Source of the DNA: Anaeramoeba ignava
Taxonomy: Eukaryota; Metamonada; Anaeramoebidae
Assembly: GCA_028826165.1 (NCBI GenBank)
Contig: JAPDFW010000102.1
Coordinates: forward strand, 53,501-117,500
Direction: 5' to 3'
Length of the DNA stretch: 64,000 nt
The translations under genes and the position numbers were made by a program. Under the pieces are notes generated by a model. It had not been told where the DNA came from and did not search any database. It was given only the letters and a program-made list of their open reading frames with translations. Shown here piece by piece: positions 46,401 to 57,925 of the stretch. The first letter of the stretch is position 1. Each line of letters begins with the position of its first letter.

Positions 46401-49400
46401 GAAAAAAAAAATAATTTTTTAAATTTTCATTATAATTATAATTATAATTATTATGAAAAAATAGAAAAACAAACATTCTAATTAAAAGAAAAAAAAATTA
46501 TAAAATTATATATAAAACAAAAAACATAAACAAATATTTTTTTTACCATCTAAATAAAATTAAATTTAATTAAATATTTCCAATTTGAATTTCAATTAAA
46601 ATGATAAAAATGCATACATCTTTTAATTTTGTATTTGCAGAGGAAACCAATAAAGTATCTATTAAATCATATTGTTTGGTTTTACAAATATAATGAAGAG
46701 GAGTTGAATTCTAATAAAAAAAAGGAAATTTTTTTTTAAAAAAAAACCTTTGTTAAAAATCTAAAAAAAAATATTTAAATTACATCCTTAAAAAAAAGAA
46801 AAGAAAAATTAATAAAATTAAAATGAAAAATTAAATCAAATTTACTTTCTAAAATGAAATGAAAATAAATAAATTTATGAAATAATTTCCAATTTTTTTT
46901 TCTCTCTTACATTTTGAGCATTTATATCTGCTCCTGAACTTAAAATCAATTCTAATATAGATTTTTCAACTTTATTCATACAAAGAAGATGAAGAGGAGT
47001 AAATTTCTAAATGGATAAAAAATTCAAATTAATAAATTAACAATATTTAATCTAATAAAAATAATATCAAACATCCTAAAATTTAAAAAGAAATTTGATT
47101 AGAATCTAAAAGGAAAATAAATTAAAAATTAAATACATTCTATTAAATCAATTAATAAAATTAAAATTAAGAAAAAAAACTTTCTTTCATTGTTTTTATT
47201 TTATTACATTTTTTATATTTAATTTTGCACCCTTTTTTATTAATAATTTAATAATTTCAGAATTTGGATGATAATATAAGCTTGGATCTGTTAAATTTGC
47301 ATCCTAAAAAAAAATTAAAATGATTAATAATAATTTAATTCAAAATATTTCCAAAAAAAAAGAAAAAAATTTTTTTGTACAATTCTATTTTTAGAAGGAT
47401 CAAAACAACAAATATCTCCATGTTTAGGAAAAAAAGCAGATGCAAAATGAAATGGAGTATTTTCCTAATTTTTTAATAACAAATAAAAATCAAAATAAAA
47501 ATCAAAATCAAAATCAAAATCAAAATCAAAACGATTATTTTTTACACTCTAAAATTAAAAACAGAAATAAATTTTCTTAATGAATATATTCAAAAAAAAA
47601 AGAAAAGGAATGATTATTTAAATATTTACATTCTAAATAATAAAATATAAAATGAATTTTTCTTTTTTTTTTTAAATGATAATAATTTTATTTGAATAAT
47701 TTACATCTTGAATATTTAGATCTGAACCCAAAGTAAGTAAAGATTGAATAACAGAAACATCTACTTTAAATAAGCAAGCGATATGTAATGGAGTACGTCC
47801 CTTAAATTTTTTTATTAAAAACAAGATGAGAATATTTTTAATTTAATTTTTAATTTTTATTTTTATTTACATACTAAAATTATTTAAGGAAATTATATTT
47901 AAATATTTAATTTTATACATAAATTTTAAAGCGTAATATTACGTTCTAAATTAGAAAAATTTTAATTTTAATTTTAATTTTAATTTTAATTTTAAAGAAA
48001 AATAATTGAAAATTATTACATTTTGAGAATTAGGATTTGGACCTGCTTTTTCAATAATTTCGAAAATTTCTTTATTTTGTGAGTATTGAACTGCATAATG
48101 TAATGGTGTATTTCCCTGTATTTTGAAGTATTTCATTTACAATTTTATTAATAATTTTATATATAATTTTATAAATAATTTTATAATTAATTTTATAAAT
48201 AATTATATAAATAATTTTATAAATAATTTAATAAATAATTTTATAAATAATTTTATAAATAATTTTATAAATAATTTTATAAATAATTTAATAAATAATT
48301 TTATAATTAATTATATAAATAATTTTATAAATAATTTTATAATTTATAAATAATTTTATATTTAATTTTATAAATAATTTTATAAATAATTTTATAATTA
48401 ATTTTATAAATAATTTTTATAAATAATTTTATATTTAATTTTATAAATAATTTTATAATTAATTTTATAAATAATTTTATATTTAATTTTATAATTTTTA
48501 TTAATTTTATAAATAATTTTATAAATAATTTTTATATTTAATTTTATAAAAAATTTTATAAATTTTTTATAAATAATTTTTATAAAATAATTTTATAATT
48601 AATTTTATAAGTAATTTTATAAATAATTTTATAAATAATTTTATATATAATTTTATATTTAATTTTATAAATAATTTTATAAATAATTTTATAAATAATT
48701 TTATAAATAATTTTATAAATAATTTTATAAATAATTTTATAAATAATTTTATAAATAATTTTATAAATAATTATAAATAATTTTATAAATAATTTTATAA
48801 ATAATTTAATAAATAATTTTATAAATAATTTAATAAATAATTTTATAAATAATTTAATAATTAATTTAATAATTAATTTTATATTTAATTTTATATTTAA
48901 TTTTTATATTTTATTTTCAATAATTTAATAACTAATTTTATAAATAAATTTTTATAAATAATTTTATAAATAATTTAATAAATAATTTTTTATAAAATAA
49001 TTTTAATTTAATTTTTAATAAATATAATTTTATATTTAAATTTTTTAATTATTTAATTTTATAAATAATTTTATAATTAATTTTATAATTAATTTTATAA
49101 ATAATTTTATAAAATAATTTTATAAATAATTTTATAAATAATTTTTAAATAATTTTATAAAATAATTTTATAAATAATTTTATAAATAATTTTTATAAAT
49201 AATTTTATAAATAATTTTTAAATAATTTTATAAATAATTTTATAAATAATTTTTATAAATAATTTAATAACTAATTTTATAAATAATTTTATATTTAATT
49301 TTATAAATAATTTTATATTTAATTTTATAAATAATTTTATAAATAATTTTATAAATAATTTTATAAAATAATTTTATAAAATAATTTTATATTTAATTTT

Positions 49401-50644
49401 AAATAATTTTATAAATAATTTTATAAATAATTTAATAAATAATTTTATAAATAATTTAATAAATAATTTTTTATTTAATTTAATAATTAATTTAATAATT
49501 AATTTTATAAATAATTTTATAAATAAATAAATTTTATAAATAATTTTATAAATAATTTTATAAATAATTTTATATTTAATTTTATAATTAATTTAATTTT
49601 ATAAATAATTTTATAAATAATTTTATAAATAATTTTATAAATAATTTTATAATTAATTTTATAATTAATTTTATAATTAATTTTATAAATAATTTTATAT
49701 ATAATTTTATTAATAATTTTATTAATAATTTGATAAATAATTTTATTAATAATTTTATAAATAATTTTATAATTAATTTGATAAATAATTTATAATTAAT
49801 TTAATAATTAATTTTATAAATAATTTTATAAATAATTTTATAAATAATTTTATAAATAATTTTATATTTAAATAATTAATTTTATAATTAATTTTATAAT
49901 TAATTTTATAATTAATTTTATAATTAATTTTTAAATAATTTTATATATAATTTTTAATAATTTTATTAATAAATAAATAATTTTATAATAATTTTTTAAA
50001 TAATTTTATAAATAATTTTATAAATAATTTTTATAAATAATTTTATTAATAATTTGATAAATAATTTTATTAATAATTTTATAAAATAATTTTATAAATA
50101 ATTTTATAAATAATTTTATAATTAATTTTATAAATAATTTTATAAATAATTTTATATATAATTTTATAAATAATTTTATAAATAATTTTATAAATAATTT
50201 TATAAATAATTTTATTAATAATTTTATAAATAATTTTATAAATAATTTTATAATTAATTTTATAAATAATTTTATAATTAATTTTATATTTAATTTTATA
50301 ATTAAATTTTGATAGATTTATTTGCTAAAATTTATTTTTTGTTTAAAAAAAAACTGACATTCTAAATTAGAAAGTTGATCAACAATTTTTAAAAAAGAAA
50401 GAAAGAAAAAAAAAAATTAAAATAAAATTAAATTATAAAAAAAAAAGAGGAAATTCGATAAAAATTACTTTCTAAAAAAATTTTTTTTCAATAACAAAAA
50501 TTTAAATAAAAAATAAAAGAAAATTAAAATTTATTTTTTTACATCAACTTTATTAAGTTGCCCTTTTTTTTTCCAAACAGTTGGTTTAAGTCTTTTTTTA
50601 ATTTGTTCGATATCATTTTGTTCGATTGCTCGAAAAATTGACAT
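43427..50644 (-). CDS. Ankyrin-repeat TKL-type protein kinase with single-codon microexons
   Basis: Main exons (minus): 50644-50543, 48115-48020, 47800-47705, 47464-47381, 47303-47208, 47006-46911, 46710-46618, 46396-46301, 46079-45976, 45684-45586, 45321-45223, 44839-44744 and 44512-43427. Ten ankyrin repeats precede a TKL-like kinase domain with GSFKEVFQGVW, VAVMK, HRDLKSPN, ADFGLSR and APEIM, so it should be active. Twenty-two 3-base microexons sit in the introns, starting at 50469, 50359, 47943, 47871, 47630, 47546, 47137, 47073, 46846, 46784, 46547, 46475, 46236, 46143, 45846, 45768, 45485, 45414, 45160, 45085, 44662 and 44593. With them the protein is about 768 residues. The exon 46079-45976 needs one base removed in an A6 run (46023-46028), and its 3' boundary is unresolved. 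Confidence 0.85.
44840..45084. repeat. 18-bp TTTCAAAATGAATTTTAA minisatellite
   Basis: About thirteen near-perfect copies of an 18-base unit fill the sub-intron between the last ankyrin exon and the microexon at 45085-45087. Open frames in both directions are artefacts of the repeat. Confidence 0.9.
45850..45968. repeat. AAATAT / AAATTT satellite in a kinase-gene intron
   Basis: ATAAAT hexamers, as in CSN5 intron 1, fill the intron after the ankyrin exon 46079-45976. Confidence 0.75.
48122..50310. repeat. AATAATTTTATA satellite, 2.2 kb intron of the ankyrin-kinase gene
   Basis: A long run of 12-base AATAATTTTATA units with AATTAATTTTATA, AATAATTTAATA and ATTTAATTTTATA variants. It lies in one sub-intron between the microexon at 50359-50361 and the first ankyrin exon (48115), while the neighbouring sub-introns stay near 60-110 bases. 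No gene is visible inside. Confidence 0.9.
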
Positions 50645-51092
50645 TGTATTAAAATTAAAATTAAAATGAAAATTAAAAAGAAAAAGAAAAAGAAAAAGAA
50701 AAAAATGAAAAAAATGAAAAAAAAAGTTGAAAAAATTTTTTTTTGTTTTTTTTTTTAATTTTCTTTTGAAAGCAAATTTTTAACAAAAAAGATCAAAAGA
50801 AAAATAAAATAAAATCAAATTTAGTTTTAATTTAGTTTAGATCTGTTTGAGATTTCAATTTTTTCATTTAGATCTTTGTTTAAAAAAAAAATAAAAGATC
50901 TTTTATTTAAAATCAAAATTAAAAATTAAAATCAAAATCTAAATCTAAATCAAAATCAAAATCTAAATTAAAATTAAAATCTAAATTAAAATCAATTTAA
51001 TTTAATTTAATCATAAAAATTTATTTGAATTCTTTTTGAGAAAAAAATTCTGGATTCAAAAAAAAAATAAGAAAAAGAAAAATATTTTGGAA
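50645..51092. other. Promoter-side spacer
   Basis: A 448-base A/T-rich spacer upstream of the ankyrin-kinase start. Read on the minus strand it contains TTTTTTTCATTTTTTTCATTTTTTTC within 100 bases of the ATG, the T-rich element. The rest is AAATCA/AAATTA-like sequence. No gene is seen. Confidence 0.5.
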
Positions 51093-51842
51093 TTATTGAA
51101 AATTAATCAACCGATAATAAAATAAACTCAAAGCATTTGATAAAACTTGTGGACCAATACGTGGTTGATTAATAGGTGGATTGTCAGGATGTTTTTTATG
51201 ACCATGTTTATGTCCATGTTTATGTCCATGTTTGTGTTTATGTTCATGTCTGTGTTTATGTTTATCTTTGTCTTTGTCTTTGTCTTTGTCTTTGTCTTTG
51301 TGTTTGTGTTTGTGTTTGTGTTTATGTCCATGTTTGTGTTTATGTTCTTTTTCTTGTTCTTTTTCTTGTTCTTGTTCTTTTTCTTGTTCTTTTTCTTGTT
51401 CTTTTTCTTGTTGATGCCTGTGTTTATTTTCCATGTTTATGTTTTTTTTTTTGGTTATCATCTTTTCTTTCCACTTTTTTTTTTTCTTTTTTTTCCACTT
51501 TTTTTTCTTCTTCTTTTTTTTCTTCTTCAATTTTTTTTGCTTTTTCTTCTTTATTTTCTTTTGGATAATTTGGATTCTTTATTTAATTAAAAATTAAAAA
51601 TTAAAAATTAAAAAATTAAAAATTAAAAATTAAAAATTAAAAATTAAAAATTAAATAATAAAATATTTTTAAAAAAATACTTCTTTATGAACACATTTTG
51701 CTGAACAAATTGAACAACTTTTCTTACCGTCTTTTTTATTAACTCCTTTACAATGTGGTCTTCTACAAAAAATGTGTTTGTCGTCTTTTTCACATTGAAA
51801 ATAACCTTTTTTAATAACTTTTTTACAAGAATAACAAATCAT
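51093..51842 (-). CDS. Cys-rich zinc-binding-like protein with a His-rich tail
   Basis: Exon 1 (51842-51681) starts MICYSCKKVIKKGYFQCEK and carries ten cysteines and two histidines in about 50 residues, with C-x2-C, H-C and C-x2-C spacings, so a zinc-binding fold is likely. A GTATTT donor is followed by an exon starting near 51576 (N-P-N-Y-P-K-E-N) that encodes a K/E-rich stretch. After a one-base shift in the run at 51442-51452 it leads into E-K-E-Q repeats, alternating K-H, D-K and G-H-K-H repeats, and a unique end (QPRIGPQVLSNALSLFYYRL). The His-rich tail could bind metal. The family is not recognised. The exon 2 frame is uncertain. Confidence 0.55.
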
Positions 51843-52057
51843 TTTAATTTTAAAAAATAAAAAAAAAAGAAAAAAATGAAAATCCATTTTTTAAAAAATA
51901 AAAAAAATTTTAAATAAAAAAAAGGAAAAAAAAAAAAGGAAAAATAAAAATTTTAAAAAGTTAATTATTTTTATTAAATCAAATTGGAAATCAAAAATTA
52001 AAAAAAGAAATCAAAAAGAAAAAAAATGTTTTGAAAATTTCAAATTATGAACACTTT
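51843..52057. other. A-rich spacer
   Basis: 215 bases of A-rich sequence between two minus-strand genes. In the minus orientation it contains TTTTCATTTTTTTC near the start of the Cys-rich gene. No gene is seen. Confidence 0.5.
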
Positions 52058-55000
52058 TCAATTAATGTTTTGAGAAACAATTTGAATTGAATCTTCAAAT
52101 GATTTTGAAATGAAAGAAAAATTCTGAAAATAATCATTTTCATTTTCATTTTCATTTTCATTTTCATTTTGTTTTTCATTTTCATTTATCAACATTGGGA
52201 AATGAATTTTTTCAATTTCTTCATTAACATTAATTGAACTAAGTTTTGGATAATAATCTTCATTCTGAAAAACATCAATCTATTTAAAATATAAAATATA
52301 AAATTTTAAATTATATTTTAAATTATATTTTAAATTATATTTTAAATTATATTTACTTCAGGAATAATTGGAGGTTTTGTTTTTGTTGTAAGAAATCGAG
52401 AAAAATTAATTCCTTTAAAAAATGGATGTGATTTAATTTCTTCAAATCCATTTATACCAAGTCTTTCATTTGGATTTTTTTTTAATAAACCACGAATTAA
52501 TGATTTGGAATGTTTTCTTATATAAGAAGGAAATTCAATATTTGACTAATTACATGAAAGGAAATGAAGTTAAAAAAAAATAAATGATAAATTTTCTGTC
52601 TTGTTTTTGGTTTTTTTTTACCTGAATTATTTTTGATTTAATTTCATTTTGATTTGATGAATAAAAAGGTGTTGTTTTTGTCAAAATTTCAAAAAATAAA
52701 ATCCCAAAAGACCACAAATCAACAGCTTTTCCTTCTTTTTCTCCTTGTAAAATTTCAGGTGCAAGATATTGTTCATTTTCATAAAATATTTCTGTTTTTT
52801 CTTCTTGAATTTTTTTATCATCAACCAAATTTACTTTTCTTGATTTTGAAAAATCAATTAACTTTATATGACCTTCTGAATCAAGGAGAATATTTTTTGG
52901 ATTTAAATTTCTATATGTTATATCATTTGAATGAAGATGTTCTAAAGCTAATAATATTTCTGCTAAATAAAATCTTGCTATTGATTCCTTTGCTTTTTGA
53001 GTTTTTTCTTGTTTTGAATTTCTAATTTTTTTTTTAAAAAAAATTTAAAAAAATTGAAGAAAAATTAAAAAAAATAAAAATTCGAATACTTTTCGATATT
53101 ATATATTAATTCTCCTCCTGAAACATAATCAAGAATAAAAAACAACTTTGTTTTATTTTGGAAAGAGGCATGAAGTTTTACGATAAAAGGATGATTAATT
53201 GTGGAAAGTATATCATTTTCTAAAATGGTGTTTGAAATTTCATTATTTTTAATCAAACAACTTTTATCTAGAAATTTCATAGCATAAATTTTTTGATTTA
53301 TTTTATCCTGAACTTGAATCACCTTAAATTTTTAATAATTAAAATGAATAAAACAATTTTTTTTGTTGATTTCTTGTTTTTGGGAATTTTTCTTGTTTGA
53401 ATTTACTTTCCCACATTTTGCTTCTCCAATAACATTAAGTAAATCAAATAAATCTAATTCTAATTCTAATTTTGTATTTGTATTTGTATTTGTATTTATA
53501 TTTGTATTTGATTGTTCATTCTGTTAAAAAAAAAGTATTAGAAAAAAAATTAGAAAATGAATAACTGCTTGAAATATTAAATAAAAATACTTGATTTTTT
53601 TGTGTTTCTATTTGCTCATTTTGATTTTCTTCTTCTTCTTTTTCTTTTTTAAAATTGTTATTTGGAATTTTTGATGATTCAGTTATTTGTGATTCTGGAT
53701 TAAGTAATTTTCCTAGATTTAATAGATTAAAAGCATCAATTATTCGTTCAAATTGGTGTTGATCTTGACATTCAAATTTGATTTTATGCAATGCAGTTAA
53801 AACCAATCCTTCATGGTTTGATTGAATTTTTTGGATACTATAAAAAATTTTTGTTTTGAATTTTTCATGTAAATGGATAAATTCTTTTGTTTTGTTTTTT
53901 TTTTTTTTTTCTGATTCGATTTGATTTGAAAAATACTTATAAATATATTTTGGTTCTAAAAACCAACGTGTTTTATTTCCACTTAAATTACTGCAACCAG
54001 CACGAGATAAATTCATAATTCTAAAAAAAAGAAAAAAAAAAGAATGATAATTTATTAGATTATTTTTTTTTTATTCCTAAAATTTTACCTTTTTTGTTTT
54101 TTTCCATAAGAATTAATTTTAATAACTCGAAATTTTCTTAAATCTCCAGTATGTTTAATGTTTTTTTGTCTGCTTGATTTCCAAAATGATCTTGATTTTG
54201 ATGCTCTTGTTTGATTCCAATTACTTACTGTTTGTTTTTGTTCCTTTTCTTTTTCTTTTTCATTTTCGTTTTCTTTTTCATTTTCTTTTTCTTTTTTCAT
54301 TTTCTTTTTCAATATTTTGTTCTTTTTCAAAATGAACGATTGTTTGTTTATTTTTTGGTCCAGATCTATAATTTTATTAATAATTTTATTTATTTTATAA
54401 TTTAATTTATAATTTAATTTATTTAGAAATTAATAATTTTATTTATAATTTTAATTATTTATAATTTAATTTATAATTTTATTTATAATTTTAATTTATA
54501 ATTTAATTTATAATTTTATTTATAATTTTATTTATAATTTAATTTATTATTTTATTTATAATTTAATTTATAATTTAATTTATAATTTTATTTATAATTT
54601 TATTTATAATTTTATTTATAATTTTATTTATTTTATAATTTAATTTATAATTTTAATTATTTAGAAATTTATAATTTAATTTATAATTTTATTTATAATT
54701 TAATTTATAATTTTATTTATAATTTTATTTATAATTTAATTTATAATTTTATTTTAATATTATTTATAATTTAATTTATAATTTTTATTTATAATTTAAT
54801 TTATAATTTTATTTATAATTTAATTTTATAATTTAATTTTAATTTTATTTATAATTTTAATTTATTATTTAATTTATAATTTTATTTATAATTTTATTTA
54901 TAATTTTTATTTATAATTTTATTTATAATTTTATTTATAATTTTATTTATAATTTAATTTATAATTTTATTTATAATTTTATTTATAATTTAATTTATAA

Positions 55001-55924
55001 TTTAATTTATAATTTTATTTATAATTTTGTTTATAATTTAATTTATAATTTTAATTTATAATTTTATTTATAATTTAATTTATAATTATTTATAATTTTA
55101 TTTAAAATTTAATTTATAATTTTATTTATAATTTAATTTATAATTTAATTTATAATTTTATTTATAATTTTATTTATAATTTAATTTATAATTTATTTAT
55201 AATTTAATTTATAATTTTATTTATAATTTAATTTATAATTTAATTTATAATTTAATTTATAATTTATTTATAATTTTATTTATAATTTTATTTATAATTT
55301 AATTTATAATTTTATTTATAATTTTTATTTATAATTTAATTTATAATTTTATTTATAATTTTATTTATAATTTTTATTTATAATTTAATTTATATTTTTA
55401 TTTATAATTTTATTTATAATTTAATTTATTATTTTAATTATTTATAGAAATTTATAATTTTATTTATAATTTTATTTATAATTTTATTTATAATTTTATT
55501 TATAATTTTAATTTATAATTTTATTTATAATTTAATTTATAATTTTATTTATAATTTTATTTATAATTTTATTTATAATTTATTTATAATTTTATTTATA
55601 ATTTTATTTATAATTTTATTTATAATTTTATTTATAATTTAATTTATAATTTAATTTATAATTTTATTTATAATTTTATTTATAATTTTATTTATAATTT
55701 TATTTATAATTTAATTTAGAATTTAATTAATAATTTGAGTTGGAAAATTGTTGGAAATTTAAATGAAAATTAAGCTGGGAAATTGCTTTTAAAAAAAATT
55801 AATTGTAAAAATTCGAAAATTATTACGTTTGACGTCTAGGTTTATTAGAAATATTTATTTGAGTTTGATTTTGTGGGTGATAAATTGTTTTACTTTTTTG
55901 TTTTCCAATTTTTGAATTATCCAT
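52058..55924 (-). CDS. PH-domain AGC-family kinase, predicted pseudokinase
   Basis: Eight minus-strand exons: 55924-55827, 54365-54089, 54020-53591, 53520-53407, 53322-53090, 53021-52622, 52545-52357 and 52279-52058; about 653 residues. A PH-like domain (NKTRWFLEPKYIYKYF to FERIIDAFNLL) precedes an AGC kinase domain. The glycine loop is degenerate (IGEAKCGKV). The ATP lysine is present (YAMKFLDK). The catalytic loop is YRNLNPKN, with Asn replacing the catalytic Asp. DFG is DFS. The APE motif (LAPEI), RLG, HPFF and a C-terminal hydrophobic motif F-Q-N-F-S-F are kept. The layout resembles Akt, but catalysis should be lost or weak. Exon 2 needs one base removed from the run at 54292-54297; its length then fits the phases exactly. 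Confidence 0.82.
54366..55826. repeat. TTTATAATTTTA satellite, 1.46 kb intron of the pseudokinase gene
   Basis: Tandem ATTTATAATTTT/ATTTATAATTTA units fill intron 1 between the short first coding exon and exon 2. It is related to but distinct from the satellite at 48.1-50.3 kb. No coding sequence is seen. Confidence 0.9.
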
Positions 55925-56326
55925 TTTATTTTTATTTTAATTTAAAAAAGAAATAAAGAAAGAAGAAAAAAAAAATGAGAAAAAAAAATGAAATTAATTA
56001 ATTTCTCCTTTTTTATTTTTTATTTTTTTTATTTTTTTATTTTTATTTTTCTCCTTTTTTATTTGATTAAAAAAAAGAGATAAAAGAAAAAACCTTAATT
56101 ATGTCATTATTTATAAATAATAGAGAAAAATAACAAATAATTTATATTAATTTTATTTACAATTATAAAAGAACCAAACAAAAAAAAATTTTTTAATTCA
56201 CTTTTTCTTTTTCTTTTTTCTCTTTTTCTTTTTTCTTTTCTCTTTTTTAATAAACTTTTTTTTATTTTTTTACTTTTTTCTTTCTTTCTTTTCAAATTAA
56301 AAAAAAAAATTTTAATAAAAATTAAA
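55925..56326. promoter_or_regulatory. Divergent spacer
   Basis: 402 bases between divergent genes. It is rich in poly-A and poly-T runs and TTTTTCTTTTTC blocks. On the minus strand TTTCATTTTTTTTTTCTCATTTTT lies within 90 bases of the pseudokinase ATG. No gene is seen. Confidence 0.45.
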
Positions 56327-57674
56327 ATGGATTTATTTACAAATCATTCTAACTTTTTTTCTTTTAATAATTTCGCTTTTGATACAACAAAAGAAGAATC
56401 CATTTTCGAAAATTTATCAACAACAAACACAAATTTTTTTTCAAATTCGCAACAAAATGAAGAAAGTAAATCTGATTCTTATTGTTTAAAAGCATGCCGA
56501 CAAGAAAATCCAAACAAAAAAAATCAAACAGAAAAAAAAAGCAAAAATTTAATTCAAAAGAACCAAATTATAAAAAATTTAAATGAAGATAAAAAGATTT
56601 TTTTTGATGATTTGGAAGATGTTTCTTTGTTTTCAAATCAATCGCCTCATTTCGATAAATTTGACTTCTTTGAAAACCTTTTTGATTTTCACTCACAATT
56701 TAATGATCCTGTTAGAAATGTTTCTGATTTCAATTCCAATTCATTTTTTGTTAATTCTTTTGGATCTGAATTTGAGAAATCAATGAATCAAAATCAAAAT
56801 CAAAATCAAAATCAAAATCAAAATCAAAATCAAAATTTAAATCAAAATCAATTTCAAAATCAAAATCAATTTCAAAATTTAAATCAAAATCAATTTCAAA
56901 ATCAAAATCAATTTCAAAATCAAAATCAATTTCAAAATCAAAATCAATTTCAAAATCAATTTCAAAATCAAAATCAAAATCAAAATCAAAAAAATTCAAA
57001 ATCAAAATCAAAATCAAAATCAAAATCAAAATCATCAAAAAAAGAACAACAAAAAAAGAAAAAAAATGAATCGTTTAAAAAAATTTGAAAAAGAACAAAT
57101 TCAAATCAATCAAAATCCACTTAATCAATTACCAATTCTTGATCAATCAGAAAAACAAACAGTTCATCAAATTTCTTTCCAAACAAGATCACACATTCAA
57201 ACAAGAGGACAATCAAAAGAAAATGAAATGATTTCACTTTCACCAAAAAAACCAAGAAAACAAAAAAAATACAAAACAAAAAAAAATCAAAGAACAGAAG
57301 AAATTTTTATGGATAAAATTGAACATGAATTTGAACTAGTCAACTTTTTTTCTCAAAAACCGAAACCAAGAATTGGAGAAAGACTGGATAAAATTGCCTC
57401 ATTTTACTCAGATCTTCTTGAAGGATGGAATCAATCAACATTTGCGAATTATTTGAGTCATGGAATAATTCCTGATGTTGTTAAAGTTAATAATGAAGTT
57501 TTTTGGATCATGGCTCGTGTTTCTTTTCCAAAAAGAGTTGACACTTCTTTCTACAAAAGAAAAGCTTATAATGCAAGAAGAGGTGTTTCAAAATTTCTCA
57601 AAGTTAATTTCGGTTTGGAAAATACTACTTCTTATCGACACGGTCAATTAGTTTTCGAAAAAAGTCCAAAATGA
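56327..57674 (+). CDS. Gln/Asn-rich protein, probably one gene split by a frameshift
   Basis: Frame 1 runs 56327-57088: MDLFTNHSNFFSFNNF, acidic and Phe-rich stretches, then a long Asn-Gln/Phe-Gln repeat and a Lys-Ser run. It stops at a TGA just after an A7 run (57077-57083). Frame 2 (57066-57674) overlaps it and continues with E-K-E-Q-I-Q-I-N-Q and a basic linker, then about 100 residues of unique, folded-looking sequence (IGERLDKIASFYSDLLEGW, VNNEVFWIMARVSFPKR, KFLKVNFGLENTTSYRHG). A one-base change in the A7 run fuses them into about 440 residues. No family is recognised. The Q/N tract is prion-like; the C-terminal region could be a new nucleic-acid or protein-binding domain. Confidence 0.55.
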
Positions 57675-57925
57675 TTTTTCTTTCTTTTCTTTTCTTTCTT
57701 TTCTTTCTTTTCTTTCTTTTAGCTTTTTGCTCATAATTTTGTTGTTTCCGTTTTTTTTTTTCTTTTCATTCAATCTCTTTTTTTAATATTCCACAAAAAA
57801 AAAAGATTAAAAGAAGACAAAAAAAAAATTTTTGGAATGTTTTTCTTTTAATAAAAAAAAGCAAAAAGAAAGCAAAAGGAAAGTAAAAGGAATTTGTAAT
57901 ATAAATATTTTTTTTGTATTAGAAT
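57675..57925. other. 3' spacer between convergent genes
   Basis: TTTTCTTTCTT repeats, then A-rich sequence. It probably holds both poly(A) sites. No gene is seen. Confidence 0.5.

Noticed and set aside
51147..51590. Plus-strand frames rich in Phe/Val/Met or Cys/Leu opposite the His-rich tail
   Set aside because: They are antisense shadows of the Lys/His/Asp repeats, with no start context.
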